The translations under genes and the position numbers were made by a program. DNA of 64,000 nt from DASQUK01 sp963717085 (GTDB lineage Bacteria > Actinomycetota > Acidimicrobiia > Acidimicrobiales > VFJN01): contig CAVQVM010000020.1 of assembly GCA_963717085.1 (NCBI GenBank), positions 248,001 to 312,000 of the forward strand, read 5' to 3'. Below the pieces are notes generated by a model that saw nothing but the letters and a program-made list of their open reading frames with translations, was not told the origin of the DNA and searched no databases. Shown here piece after piece: positions 55,646 to 64,000 of this stretch (positions within the stretch are counted from its first letter, which is position 1; each line of letters starts with the position of its first letter).

Positions 55646-55781
55646 CCACGGGTACCCGGCTGCCCGACCCCACACTCCAGCCCGACCCCCGCCCGCCGCC
55701 CCGTGACGGCGCGTCGGCCTGCCGGCTGACTGGAGCCGCTGGTGGCGTCGGTCCTGCGAGCGACCCAATACCCTTCAGAGG

Positions 55782-56654
55782 GTGCCACGGGGCCGTACCG
55801 CCAAGGTCCTCACGCATCGCTACGACGGCGGCGGTGTCACCCGCCGGCCCGACCAGCTGATCGTCGAGGAGCCGCTGGAGATCCAGCTCGACGGCGCACT
55901 GGTGTCGACCACGATGCGTACGCCCGGCCACGACTTCGAGCTGGCGGCCGGCTTCTGCCTCACCGAGGGGTTGCTCGCTGGCGCGCCCGTGCGCCAGTGC
56001 CGCTATTGCGGGACGGGCTCGGCGGTCGACAGCGAGTTCAATGTCGTGACGGTCGAGACCGGCGGGCTGGCGCCGCCACCCCGCCCCCGGCTGACGACCA
56101 CCACGTCGGCCTGCGGTATGTGCGGGTCCACCGCCATCGACGACCTGCGGGAGCGGTTGCATCCCTTGCCGCCGACGGCGCCGTTCCCGCTCGCAGTCCT
56201 GGCCCGGGTGCCCGACACGGTCACGTCCACGCAGCAGCTCTTCGATGCCACCGGGGCCGTCCACGCGGCGGTGGCGTTCGACCGCGGCGGCGATCCCGTG
56301 CTGGCGCGCGAGGACATCGGTCGACACAACGCCGTCGACAAGGTGGTGGGGCGGTTGCTGCTCGACGACCGGCTGCCGGCCACGGGGCTCGGCCTCTACG
56401 TCAGCGGACGTGCCAGCTTCGAGATCGTGCAGAAGGCATGGGCGGCGGGGTTCTCCGCCGTGGTGGCGGTCAGCGCCCCCTCGTCGTTGGCGGTGAGCGC
56501 CGCCCGCCTGGCCGGGATGACTCTGTGCGGCTTCGCCCGGGGTGGGCGACTCAACGTGTACGCACCGGAAGAGCTCTCCCGATCCGACGATCCTGCGGCG
56601 GTTGACGACGCCATGACCACGCCATCCGCCGCACGTTCGAAGCCGGGGCGCTGA
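55782..56654 (+). CDS. fdhD: Formate dehydrogenase accessory sulfurtransferase FdhD
   Basis: 290 aa; transfers sulfur from IscS to the molybdenum cofactor of formate dehydrogenases. The catalytic Cys-x2-Cys is in SACGMCGSTAI (about 110-115); RTPGHDFELAAGFCLTEGLL, AREDIGRHNAVDKVVG and VSGRASFEIVQKAWAAG are family blocks. GTG 55782. The molybdoenzyme gene follows within 4 nt, so this is a maturation/enzyme pair. Confidence 0.93.
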   Translation: MPRGRTAKVLTHRYDGGGVTRRPDQLIVEEPLEIQLDGALVSTTMRTPGHDFELAAGFCLTEGLLAGAPVRQCRYCGTGSAVDSEFNVVTVETGGLAPPPRPRLTTTTSACGMCGSTAIDDLRERLHPLPPTAPFPLAVLARVPDTVTSTQQLFDATGAVHAAVAFDRGGDPVLAREDIGRHNAVDKVVGRLLLDDRLPATGLGLYVSGRASFEIVQKAWAAGFSAVVAVSAPSSLAVSAARLAGMTLCGFARGGRLNVYAPEELSRSDDPAAVDDAMTTPSAARSKPGR

Positions 56655-56657
56655 CCG

Positions 56658-58901
56658 GTGTCGCTGCGCGAGCAGTTCATGCACTGGAAGCCCAAGCTGT
56701 GGGCGGGCTGGCGGCCCAACGGCCTCGGCGAGCAGAAGCCCAACCACTACCGCGACATCGCGCGGGTGGCCTGGGCCAACCGCGCCCATCCGGCCTACGC
56801 CTATCAGGTGCTCACCAAGGGCGCATGCGACGGCTGTTCCCTGGGTGTCGCGGGCCTCCACGACTGGACCATCGACGGCGTCCACCTGTGCACCACCCGC
56901 CTCGACCTGCTCGAGCTCAACACTGCGGACGCCATCGATCCCCTGGTGCTGTCCGACCTCGCGCCGCTGCGGTCGCGAACCGGCGGCCAGCTCCGGGCGC
57001 TGGGTCGCCTGGGGCATCCCCTGCGGCGCCGCCGGGGCGAGGTGGGGTTCCGCCGGGTGTCGTGGGACGAGGCGCTGTCGGTGCTGGCGGCCGGCCTGCG
57101 CGCCACCACCCCGGACCGGACCGCGCTCTACCTGACGAGTCGGGGCATCACCAACGAGACCTACTACGCGGCCGCCAAGGCCAGCCGGGCGCTGGGGATC
57201 GCCAACATCGACTCGGCGGCGCGGGTCTGCCACGCCCCCTCGACCGTCGGTCTGAAGCAGACCGTCGGCGTGGCCGCCACCACCTGCTCGTTCCAGGACG
57301 TGATCGAGGCGCCGCTCGTGGTGCTATGGGGGTCGAACCCGGCCAACAACCAGCCGGTGTTCATGAAGTACCTGTACCTGGCGCGCAAGCGGGGCTGTCG
57401 CGTCGTGGTCGTCAACCCGTTCCTCGAGCCGGGGCTCGATCGCTACTGGGTGCCGTCCAACGTCGAGTCGGCGCTGTTCGGCACCAAGATGTGCGACCTC
57501 CACGTCCCGGTGCGCCCGGGCGGCGACGTGGCCCTGGCCAACGCCGCGCTGCAGCGGCTGATCGCGCGGGGCGCCGTCGACCGCACCTTCGTTGACGCCC
57601 ACACCGAGGGCTTCGACGAGGTGGCGACAGCGCTGTCCGGCCAGGACACCGACCACCTGCTCGCGCTCGCCGGCGTCGATCGACCCACGCTGGAGTCGTT
57701 CGTCGACGAGCTGGCGCGCGCCGGGGGAGCGATCCATGTGTGGTCGATGGGCATCACCCAGCACCGGGGGGCCACCGACACCGTGCGGGGGATCGTCAAC
57801 CTGGCGTTGGCCCAGGGAGCCATCGGTCGGGACGGGGTGGGGCTCATGCCCATCCGCGGGCACTCCGGCGTGCAGGGCGGGTCCGAGATGGGCGCGTACG
57901 CCACCGCCCTGCCGGGCGGTCTGCCGGTCGACGCTGAGCACGCCGCCGCCCTCGCCACCACCTGGGGATTCGCGGTTCCGGACCGGCCGGGCCTGACCGC
58001 CCCGGAGATGGTCGAGGCCGCGGGTCGCGGCGATATCGACGTGCTGTGGATGTCGGGCGGCAACTTCCTCGACGTCCTGCCGGACCCGCGTGCGGTGGAG
58101 GCGGCGCTGGGCCGGGTGCCACTGCGCGTCCACCAGGACGTCGTGGTGACGCGGCAGATGCTCGTCGAGGGTGACGACGTGGTGCTGCTGCCGGTCGCCA
58201 CGCGCTACGAGCAGGAGGGCGGCGGCACCGAGACCACCACCGAGCGGCGGATCGTGTTCAGCCCCGAGATCCCCCGCCGAGTGGGAGAGGCGCGCAGCGA
58301 GTGGCGCCTGTTCGCCGACGTGGTCAACCGGGTCCGTCCCGAGCTGCGCGCCGCGTTCTCGTGGCCCGACAACGCCCACCTGCGGCAGGAGATCGCCGAG
58401 GTGGTGCCGCTGTACGCCGGCATCGAGACGCTGGCGGACACCGGCGATGCGGTGCAATGGGGAGGGCGGCACCTGGCCGCTGGCGGAGCATTCCCGACGG
58501 CATCGGGGCGGGGCCGGTTCACCTCGCTCGAGCCCGCCGAGCCGCACGTTCCCGACGGTTCGTTCGTGCTGTCCACGCGGCGGGGCAAGCAGTTCAACTC
58601 GATGGTGCACGGCCAGGTCGATCCCCTCACCGGCGCCGGGCGCGACGCCGTGTTCATGGACGCCGCCGACGCCTCGGCCCTCGGGGTCGAGGGCGGCGCC
58701 CGGGTCCGGCTCCGGTCGGAGACCGGCAGCCTCGACTGCACCGTGACCCTGGCCCGCCTGCCGGCCCGCACGCTGCAGGTCCACTGGCCCGAGGGCAACG
58801 TGCTCATCGCCGGCGGGCCCGACCGCCGCGAGCCGGAGTCCAAGGTGCCCGACTACAACGCGGTGGTGACGGTGGAGCCGCTGAAGAGGCCCGGCGGATA
58901 G
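56658..58901 (+). CDS. FdhF/YdeP-type molybdopterin oxidoreductase
   Basis: 747 aa. GACDGCSLGVAGLHDWTIDGVHLCTTRL is the YdeP N-terminus; it has Cys-x2-Cys but not the full four-Cys iron-sulfur motif of formate dehydrogenases. The probable molybdenum ligand is Cys in ARVCHAPSTVGLKQTVG, the position of Sec/Cys-His in FdhF. VLWGSNPANNQP, GITQHRGATDTVRGIVNLALAQGAIG and VHGQVDPLTGAGRDAVFMD are bis-MGD-binding regions. GTG 56658. Known members are linked to acid resistance (E. coli YdeP) but the reaction is not established. Confidence 0.85.
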   Translation: MSLREQFMHWKPKLWAGWRPNGLGEQKPNHYRDIARVAWANRAHPAYAYQVLTKGACDGCSLGVAGLHDWTIDGVHLCTTRLDLLELNTADAIDPLVLSDLAPLRSRTGGQLRALGRLGHPLRRRRGEVGFRRVSWDEALSVLAAGLRATTPDRTALYLTSRGITNETYYAAAKASRALGIANIDSAARVCHAPSTVGLKQTVGVAATTCSFQDVIEAPLVVLWGSNPANNQPVFMKYLYLARKRGCRVVVVNPFLEPGLDRYWVPSNVESALFGTKMCDLHVPVRPGGDVALANAALQRLIARGAVDRTFVDAHTEGFDEVATALSGQDTDHLLALAGVDRPTLESFVDELARAGGAIHVWSMGITQHRGATDTVRGIVNLALAQGAIGRDGVGLMPIRGHSGVQGGSEMGAYATALPGGLPVDAEHAAALATTWGFAVPDRPGLTAPEMVEAAGRGDIDVLWMSGGNFLDVLPDPRAVEAALGRVPLRVHQDVVVTRQMLVEGDDVVLLPVATRYEQEGGGTETTTERRIVFSPEIPRRVGEARSEWRLFADVVNRVRPELRAAFSWPDNAHLRQEIAEVVPLYAGIETLADTGDAVQWGGRHLAAGGAFPTASGRGRFTSLEPAEPHVPDGSFVLSTRRGKQFNSMVHGQVDPLTGAGRDAVFMDAADASALGVEGGARVRLRSETGSLDCTVTLARLPARTLQVHWPEGNVLIAGGPDRREPESKVPDYNAVVTVEPLKRPGG

Positions 58902-59062
58902 GGCGGTTCGAAGGGCACCAACGGGTGGGGATTTGTTGCTGGGTCGCAGCTCAACAGCGGGGCCTCCCGGCAGCACTGACCACGGTAAGACAAGAGGCCG
59001 TGCCTATCGGCTCAAGTCCCAAGGCGGCCGAGCCCGGCTGACCCAGCGCCGCGCAGCTGCGC

Positions 59063-59632
59063 TCAGAACGGCTGGATGACGTGTTCGCAGCCGTCGTCGG
59101 CCGCGAACGCGGCCTTGAGCACCTCGTCGTCGTAGGTGCCGATCGCCGGCTCCACCACCGAGCCCGCCCGCTCGACGGCGATGAAGGCCGTCCCGAGCAC
59201 CCCTCGTTGCTCCGACACCTCGATCGAGGGCAGGTCCTCGATGTCGGCGCGCTCCTCCTCCAGCGCCGCGACGGCCTCGTCGGCACCGCTGCGCAGCTCC
59301 TCGACCAGGCGGTCACGCTCGTCGCTCACCGGGAGGTCGAGCTCGTCGACCTCGCTCCGGTGGTCCTCGGCCAGCCGGATCAGGTCGTCGAACCCGTCGC
59401 GCAGCACCCCCGGGGCGGTCTCCGGATCGTCGGCGTCGGTGATCGCATCCGAGGTGCCATTGATCGAATCAGCTATGTCGTTGTTCCATTGCCGGAGCAT
59501 CCCGCAAACGACGGTCGCGGTCTCCGACGAGGCCGCCTCGCGGGTCGTGGGCTCGGAGTCGCCACATGCCGACACGACGGCAACGGCGGCGCTGACGCCT
59601 GCGATCACGGTCGCGGTCCAACCCCTGGGCAT
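59063..59632 (-). CDS. Hypothetical helical lipoprotein
   Basis: 189 aa. N-terminal hydrophobic stretch with lipobox Val-Ser-Ala-Cys (residue 23), then a mostly helical acidic domain (DDLIRLAEDHRSEVDELDL, RLVEELRSGADEAVAALEEERADIEDL), and a C-terminal Cys. No family recognised. ATG 59632. Downstream on this strand a 12-bp palindrome GCGCAGCTGCGC (59051-59062) could assist termination. The 160 nt between this and the YdeP gene show nothing else. Confidence 0.6.
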   Translation of the reverse strand: MPRGWTATVIAGVSAAVAVVSACGDSEPTTREAASSETATVVCGMLRQWNNDIADSINGTSDAITDADDPETAPGVLRDGFDDLIRLAEDHRSEVDELDLPVSDERDRLVEELRSGADEAVAALEEERADIEDLPSIEVSEQRGVLGTAFIAVERAGSVVEPAIGTYDDEVLKAAFAADDGCEHVIQPF

Positions 59633-59674
59633 CGGGGCAGTCTGGCACGGTCGGGTGTGTCACACCGACCCCGT

Positions 59675-59840
59675 GAGTGGGCCCTCGCGGAAGTCATCGT
59701 GGCGTCTCGCCGGCCAGATCCGCCGCTGGACTGCGTCCTCGTCGTCGCCGCAGCTATGGCTGCGCCTTCCTCCTGCGTCCTTGCCAGCGACGAATCTGAC
59801 GCGGCGATACGTTCACGGAACTTCCGCGAGCGCCCACTAG
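59675..59840 (-). repeat. Type-A palindromic intergenic element, copy A2
   Basis: About 166 bp, inverse orientation relative to A1 (its right end CGCGAGCGCCCACTAG is A1's left end). Identity to A1 is about 90% by eye, with the centre CGCAGC-TATG-GCTGCG. It occupies the gap between the lipoprotein gene (-) and chdC (+), so it lies in a divergent promoter region, 9 nt from the chdC start. Confidence 0.8.
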
Positions 59841-59849
59841 CCTCGAAAC

Positions 59850-60537
59850 GTGCCTGCTCCGCTCGTACCCACCACCGGCTGGAACGTGGTGCACCTCTTC
59901 TGCGCGGCCACGCCAGCGGCCGATGCTGGCACCATCGTCGCGGCCGTCAAATCTCTGGAGGCCGACGGGCACCAGGTCGTCCCCGTAGCGGTCCTCGGGC
60001 ACAAGGCCGATCTGTGCCTGCTAGCGCTCGGGCCGGACCTGTGGCGGCTGCGGTGGTTCCAGACCGAGATCGTCACCGCCGGCCTCGACGTCGTCGACAG
60101 CTACGTATCAGCTGACCGAGGTTTCGGAGTACGCCGAGGGCATGCCCGAGGAACGCAAGCAGGCTCGGCTCTATCCACAGCTGCCGCCCGAGGGAAAGCC
60201 TGCGTTCTGCTTCTACCCGATGTCGAAGCGTCGGGGACCGGAGCACAACTGGTACGACCTGCCGTACGAGGCTCGCGAGCAGCTCATGCTCGGACACGGC
60301 GGCGTGGGACGCACGTTCGCGGGCCGGGTGCTCCAGCTCGTCACCGGTTCTACCGGGATCGACGACCACGAGTGGGGTGTCACACTCTTCGCCGTCCACC
60401 CCGACGACCTCAAGCAGTGCGTCTACACCATGCGGTTCGACGAGGCATCGGCACGGTACGCGGAGTTCGGCCCGTTCGTCACCGGCGTCGTCGGTGCGCT
60501 CGACGACGTGCTGGCAGCAGTCGGCGTCGCCGGCTGA
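59850..60537 (+). pseudogene. chdC: Coproheme decarboxylase ChdC/HemQ, frameshifted
   Basis: Last enzyme of the coproporphyrin-dependent heme pathway. GTG 59850 opens TTGWNVVHLFCAATPAAD through HKADLCLLALGPDLWRL and LDVVDSYV in one frame; from about 60108 the family sequence continues in another frame (LTEVSEYAEGMPEERKQARLYPQLPPEGK, FCFYPMSKRRG, GRTFAGRVLQLVTGSTGIDDHEWGVTLFAVHPDDLK). Deleting one base near 60108 restores a 228-codon gene of normal length. As for ispD, an assembly indel is likely; a real mutation is not excluded. Confidence 0.82.
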
Positions 60538-60701
60538 GAAAACGCGCACGTCAGCACAGCGGCCGGATACGCGCCCGATCGCGCATCGAGTGCGTCCCCC
60601 CGGTGCGCGAATCGTCGGGGTTCCGTGGTCGGCACGTGACAGATGTGCAAACCCTGCGGCGCTCCGCGGCAGGAAATAGACTTGCGCTGGACAGGTCCAC
60701 C

Positions 60702-60707
60702 TACAAT
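60702..60707 (+). promoter_or_regulatory. Possible -10 box of the liv operon
   Basis: TACAAT about 26 nt before the livH start. TTGCGC at 60682-60687 is a poor -35 with short spacing. A small palindrome TGGAC-AG-GTCCA (60688-60699) sits between them and could bind a regulator. Confidence 0.35.
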
Positions 60708-60732
60708 GCCCGCCCGTGCAGAGGGAGGGTCC

Positions 60733-62055
60733 ATGAGGAAGGCCGTGGCGGTGCTGCTCGGCGCCAGCGTGGTGATGACGCTGGCACTGGTGTCGCACGC
60801 GCCGCAGTCCGGCGGCCAGCCAAAGCAGGAGCCGGCTGCTGGCGAACAGGGGGACGGGGAAGCCGTCCGGGGCACCCTGCGCTACGAGACCGAGAGCGGG
60901 GAGGACGCCTTCGCTGAGGGGGTGGACATCACCGTCGAGACTGCCGACGGCCAGGAGGTCGACACCGTCACCACCGACGAGGACGGGGAGTGGGAGGCCG
61001 CGCTTCCCGGTCCCGGCCGCTACACGGTCACGATCGATCCCGACACGCTGCCCGAGGGCGTATCCCTGCAAGACGAGGATCGCACCACCCTCACGTTCGA
61101 GATGAGTGCCGGGCGTGCCCGGGCCGTGCTGTTTGCATTGACCGCCGGGTTCGGCGGCCGCGACGTGGCCTCGGGTTACGAGCGCTTCGTGCGGCTCACC
61201 GTCCAGGGCATCCGCTTCGGCCTGGTGCTTGGGATGGCGGCCATCGGCCTCTCACTCATCTTCGGCACCACCGGGCTGGTGAACTTCGCTCACGGGGAGC
61301 TGGTGACCTACGGGGCGATCCTCGCCTTCATCTTCAATGTCACCATCGGCTGGCCGATGCTGCTGGCCGCCCCGATCGCCATCGCGTTGGCAACCCTGAC
61401 GGGGTCTCTGGTCGACCGCGGCTTCTGGCGGCCGTTGCGCAACCGGGGCACGGGCCTCATCGCCATGATGGTGATCAGCATCGGCGTGGGGCTCCTGGTG
61501 CGTTACATCTTCCTGTTCCAGTTCACGGGCTTCCCGCGCGGCTACCGGGAGTTCAGCGAGCAGACCAGCTGGGAGTTCGGACCTCTGCGCATCGTGCCGC
61601 GCGACCTGTGGACGATCGTGATCTCGCTGATCGTGCTGCTCGGTGTGGCCCTGTTCATCCAGCGGAACCGCATGGGCAAGGCGATGCGGGCGGTGTCCGA
61701 CAACCGCGACCTCGCGGAGTCCTCGGGCATCGACGTCGATCGGGTCATCAACTTCGTGTGGGCGGCGGGCGCCGGGCTGGCGGCGTTCGGCGGGATCCTC
61801 CACGGCCTGTCGCAGGAGGTGACGTGGCAGATGGGGTTCCAGCTGCTGCTCTTGATGTTTGCCGGGGTGGTGCTGGGCGGCTTGGGCTCCGCCTACGGCG
61901 CGCTGGTCGGCAGCCTGGTGGTGGGCGTCGCCGTCGAGTTGTCGACCCTCTGGATCCCTTCAGAGTTCAAGACGGTCGTCGCCTTGAGCATCCTGGTGCT
62001 CATCCTGCTGGTGCGACCGCAGGGCATCCTGGGCCAAGCGGAACGGGTCGGGTAG
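60733..62055 (+). CDS. livH: LivH-type branched-chain amino acid ABC permease with N-terminal beta domain
   Basis: 440 aa. A signal-type helix (about 4-20), a linker, then a carboxypeptidase-regulatory/SpaA-like beta sandwich (about 45-125: VDITVETADGQEVDTVTTDEDGEWEAALPGPGRYTVTI), followed by a standard LivH permease of about 300 aa with GIRFGLVLGMAAIGLSLIFGTTGLVNFAHGELVTYG and GLSQEVTWQMGFQLLLLMFAGVVLGGLGSAYGALVGSL. The extra domain would be extracytoplasmic, perhaps aiding the binding protein. ATG 60733 has GAGGGAGGG before it. First gene of livH-livM-livG. Confidence 0.88.
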   Translation: MRKAVAVLLGASVVMTLALVSHAPQSGGQPKQEPAAGEQGDGEAVRGTLRYETESGEDAFAEGVDITVETADGQEVDTVTTDEDGEWEAALPGPGRYTVTIDPDTLPEGVSLQDEDRTTLTFEMSAGRARAVLFALTAGFGGRDVASGYERFVRLTVQGIRFGLVLGMAAIGLSLIFGTTGLVNFAHGELVTYGAILAFIFNVTIGWPMLLAAPIAIALATLTGSLVDRGFWRPLRNRGTGLIAMMVISIGVGLLVRYIFLFQFTGFPRGYREFSEQTSWEFGPLRIVPRDLWTIVISLIVLLGVALFIQRNRMGKAMRAVSDNRDLAESSGIDVDRVINFVWAAGAGLAAFGGILHGLSQEVTWQMGFQLLLLMFAGVVLGGLGSAYGALVGSLVVGVAVELSTLWIPSEFKTVVALSILVLILLVRPQGILGQAERVG

Positions 62056-62065
62056 GGGGCGCGCC

Positions 62066-63058
62066 ATGGATTGGGGCACGATTCTCGACAACTCGATCTC
62101 CCAGATGATCCGGCCGCTTACTGCGGTGTTCGCACTGGCCGCCATCGGGCTCAACGTCCACTTCGGCTACACCGGGCTGCTGAACTTCGGTCAGGTCGCC
62201 TTCATGGCTGTGGGTGCCTACGGGGTGGCCATCAGCGTGCTGGAGTTCGGCGTGCCGCTCTGGGTCGGCGTGCTCATCGGCGTCGGCGCCGCCGTCGCGC
62301 TCGCCGCCCTGCTTGGCATACCCACGCTCCGCCTTCGGGCCGACTACCTCGCCATCGTCACCATCGCCACCGGCGAGATCCTGCGCTTGACGATCATGGC
62401 ACCGTCATTCCGCGACTTCACGGGTGGGTCCGATGGGCTGTCGGGCTACAACGACGACTTCACCGATCTCAACCCGTTCTCCTCGGGCAGCTATGGGGTC
62501 GGATTCCTCAAGTTCAACGCCGGCGCCACCTGGAACATCGTCGTCGGCTGGTCGCTGGTGCTCCTGGCCGTGCTCCTGGTCTGGCTGTTGATGCGCAGCC
62601 CCTGGGGCCGCGTCGTGAAGGCGATTCGGGAGGACGAGGATGCGGTCAGGGCGCTGGGCAAGAACGTGTTCGCGTACAAGATGCAGAGCCTGATCGTGGG
62701 CGGCGTGATCGGTGCCTTCGCGGGCATGTACCTGGTCATACAGCAGGGATCGACCATTCCCGGCAACTTCACGCCGGCGCAGACGTTCTACGCGTACGTG
62801 GCGCTCATCCTCGGGGGGGCGGCACGCATCTGGGGACCGGTGGTGGGATCGATGATCCTGTGGGGACTGATCGTCTTCACCGAGGAGGTTCTCACCGGGC
62901 TCGTGGAGAACGACTACATCTCGAGCGATCTGATCAGCACCAACCAGGTCGCCCAGGTACGCCTGATGCTGGTCGGCCTCGGCCTGGTGTTGCTGATGAT
63001 CTTCCGACCTCAGGGCATCTTCGGCGATCGAAACGAGCTCATGCTGGATGAACGATGA
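62066..63058 (+). CDS. livM: LivM-type branched-chain amino acid ABC permease
   Basis: 330 aa with about 9 membrane helices. LNVHFGYTGLLNFGQVAFMAVGAYGVA, LRLRADYLAIVTIATGEILRL and the loop GRVVKAIREDEDAVRALGKNVFAYKMQSLIVGGVIGAFAGMYL (EAA-like coupling region) are LivM markers. Second permease of the transporter. ATG 62066; stop overlaps livG (ATGA). Confidence 0.92.
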   Translation: MDWGTILDNSISQMIRPLTAVFALAAIGLNVHFGYTGLLNFGQVAFMAVGAYGVAISVLEFGVPLWVGVLIGVGAAVALAALLGIPTLRLRADYLAIVTIATGEILRLTIMAPSFRDFTGGSDGLSGYNDDFTDLNPFSSGSYGVGFLKFNAGATWNIVVGWSLVLLAVLLVWLLMRSPWGRVVKAIREDEDAVRALGKNVFAYKMQSLIVGGVIGAFAGMYLVIQQGSTIPGNFTPAQTFYAYVALILGGAARIWGPVVGSMILWGLIVFTEEVLTGLVENDYISSDLISTNQVAQVRLMLVGLGLVLLMIFRPQGIFGDRNELMLDER

Positions 63059-63987
63059 GCACCGGCGCGGCGTTCACCAAGGTCCCAGTCGACCCATTCG
63101 AGGCGGTGGCCGAGGAGCCGGGCTCGCGCAAGCCCGATCCCATCCTCGTTGCCGACAGCGTCACCCGCCGCTTCGGCGGGCTGATGGCTGTAAACGTCGA
63201 CCACTTCGAGATCCAGCGCGGGTCGATCACCGCGCTCATCGGGCCCAACGGCGCCGGTAAGACCACCTTCTTCAACGTCCTCACCGGGTTCGACCATGCC
63301 AACACGGGGACCTGGTCGTTCGACGGTGAGGACATCACCGGCCTGGCGGGGCACCGCGTGGCGCGCCGCGGCATGGTGCGGACGTTCCAGCTCACCAAGG
63401 CGCTGTCCCGCCTCACCGTGATCGAGAACATGAAGCTGGGCGCGACGGATCAGCTGGGCGAGAACTTCTTCCGGGCGCTGCTGCGCCCCGTATGGCGCAA
63501 GCAGGAGCGGGAGATCGAGGAGCGGGCGGAGGGGCTGCTCGAACGGTTCAACCTCGCCCACATGCGCAACGAGTTTGCCGGCACGCTCTCCGGCGGCCAG
63601 CGCAAGCTGCTCGAGATGGCCCGCGCCCTGATGGTGCAGCCCCAACTGGTGATGCTCGACGAGCCGATGGCGGGTGTGAACCCGGCGCTCGCCCAATCCA
63701 TCATCGGGCACGTCGAGGGGCTCCGCGAAGAGGGTCTCACGGTGCTGTTCATCGAACACGACATGGACGTGGTGCGGACCATCAGCGACTGGGTCGTGGT
63801 GATGAGCGAGGGCCTCCTGATCGCCGAGGGTCGCCACTCCTCGATCGTGACCAACCCGCGGGTCATCGACGCCTACCTCGGTGCCCACCACGGCACACCG
63901 CTGGATCGCGCAGAGCAGGACCAGCAGCTGGCCGAGGCGGAGCAAGCGATCGAGGCCGATGAGCAGGTGCGCGAGGAGGCCCAGTGA
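63055..63987 (+). CDS. livG: LivG-type ABC transporter ATP-binding protein
   Basis: 310 aa. Walker A GPNGAGKTT (residues 63-71), Q-loop FQLTKALSRLTVIEN, signature LSGGQRKLLEMARALM, Walker B LVMLDEPMAGVNP, H-loop IEHDMDVV. The short insertion EREIEERAEGLLERFNL and LIAEGRHSSIVTNPRVIDAYLGAHH are LivG-like. An N-terminal tail of about 25 residues and an acidic C-tail are extra. It energises LivH/LivM. Confidence 0.94.
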   Translation: MSTGAAFTKVPVDPFEAVAEEPGSRKPDPILVADSVTRRFGGLMAVNVDHFEIQRGSITALIGPNGAGKTTFFNVLTGFDHANTGTWSFDGEDITGLAGHRVARRGMVRTFQLTKALSRLTVIENMKLGATDQLGENFFRALLRPVWRKQEREIEERAEGLLERFNLAHMRNEFAGTLSGGQRKLLEMARALMVQPQLVMLDEPMAGVNPALAQSIIGHVEGLREEGLTVLFIEHDMDVVRTISDWVVVMSEGLLIAEGRHSSIVTNPRVIDAYLGAHHGTPLDRAEQDQQLAEAEQAIEADEQVREEAQ

Positions 63988-64000
63988 CCGACAGCGCAGC
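63984..64000 (+). CDS. livF: Start of next gene, probably livF (cut by window end)
   Basis: GTG 63984 overlaps the livG stop (GTGA) and opens a frame of five codons (VTDSA) before the window ends. By operon logic it is the second ATP-binding subunit, LivF; the sequence available cannot prove it. Confidence 0.45.

Noticed and set aside
53039..55768. A 909-aa minus-strand protein
   Set aside because: Antisense to the secreted hydrolase and nitrobindin genes; no recognisable domain or start signal.

Overview
The window is a high-GC (about 70% by eye) chromosomal segment of an actinobacterium. The gene order tilS-hpt-ftsH-folE-(deoD)-folP-folB-folK-DUF2520-panC-panD-(nadB)-(nadC)-coaX-lysS-clpC-radA-disA-ispD-ispF-rlmB is the conserved actinobacterial block known from mycobacteria (the Rv3626c to Rv3579c region). 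A SigR/RsrA-type sigma/anti-sigma pair, DUF3263, DUF3039, DUF2342 and an actinobacterial coproheme decarboxylase agree with this. Interspersed nadB/nadC, a solitary groEL and many GTG starts suggest a deep branch such as Acidimicrobiia; the class is inference.

Layout. 1-6.5 kb: small lipoprotein cupredoxin, PPK2, a flavin/F420-type oxidoreductase, a TPR regulator remnant without its DNA-binding domain, a membrane-anchored glycosidase-like protein and a ferritin-like protein. 6.6-20.9 kb: SigR-type sigma/anti-sigma, then the housekeeping block for tRNA-Ile lysidine synthesis, purine salvage, FtsH, folate, pantothenate and NAD. 21-24.6 kb, minus strand: GT-C-like membrane protein, DUF4397 surface protein and sortase, apparently one operon. 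24.6-28.2 kb: nadC, coaX, lysS. 28-33.5 kb: beta-propeller-like protein, MFS transporter, DUF3039, DinB, polyprenyl synthase. 33.5-41.4 kb: a free-standing Clp N-domain protein, ClpC, an LppM-like lipoprotein in frame with a VOC protein, RadA, DisA. 41.4-48.2 kb: dienelactone hydrolase, Crp/Fnr regulator, MEP-pathway ispD (frameshifted)/ispF, rlmB, tRNA-Thr, trehalose otsB/otsA. 48.2-52.2 kb: glycerate kinase, ubiquitin-like sulfur carrier, CIRCE-controlled groEL, histidine phosphatase. 52-60.5 kb: DUF983, secreted hydrolase, nitrobindin, fdhD plus a YdeP-type molybdoenzyme, lipoprotein, frameshifted chdC/hemQ. 60.7-64 kb: branched-chain amino acid-type ABC transporter livH-livM-livG, with livF entering at the end.

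The most unusual content is intergenic. (1) About 165-bp imperfect palindromes bounded by CTAG occur as two related types: A at 9.73 and 59.68 kb, B at 25.58, 25.74 and 31.23 kb. Two solo hairpins (6.55 and 41.42 kb) look like internal-deletion derivatives. The element ends supply the stop codons of tilS, the MFS gene and disA. (2) A 93-bp (31-codon) stop-free repeat forms a tandem array at 52.68-53.00 kb. A single copy at 15.77 kb carries a start codon, an open frame, a stop and a Shine-Dalgarno sequence that serves the next gene: a mobile translational coupler resembling mycobacterial MIRUs. (3) Smaller related mini-ORF spacers follow ftsH and clpC.

Two genes expected to be essential (ispD, chdC/hemQ) each carry an apparent 1-nt insertion. 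Either the assembly has indel errors or both are truly frameshifted.
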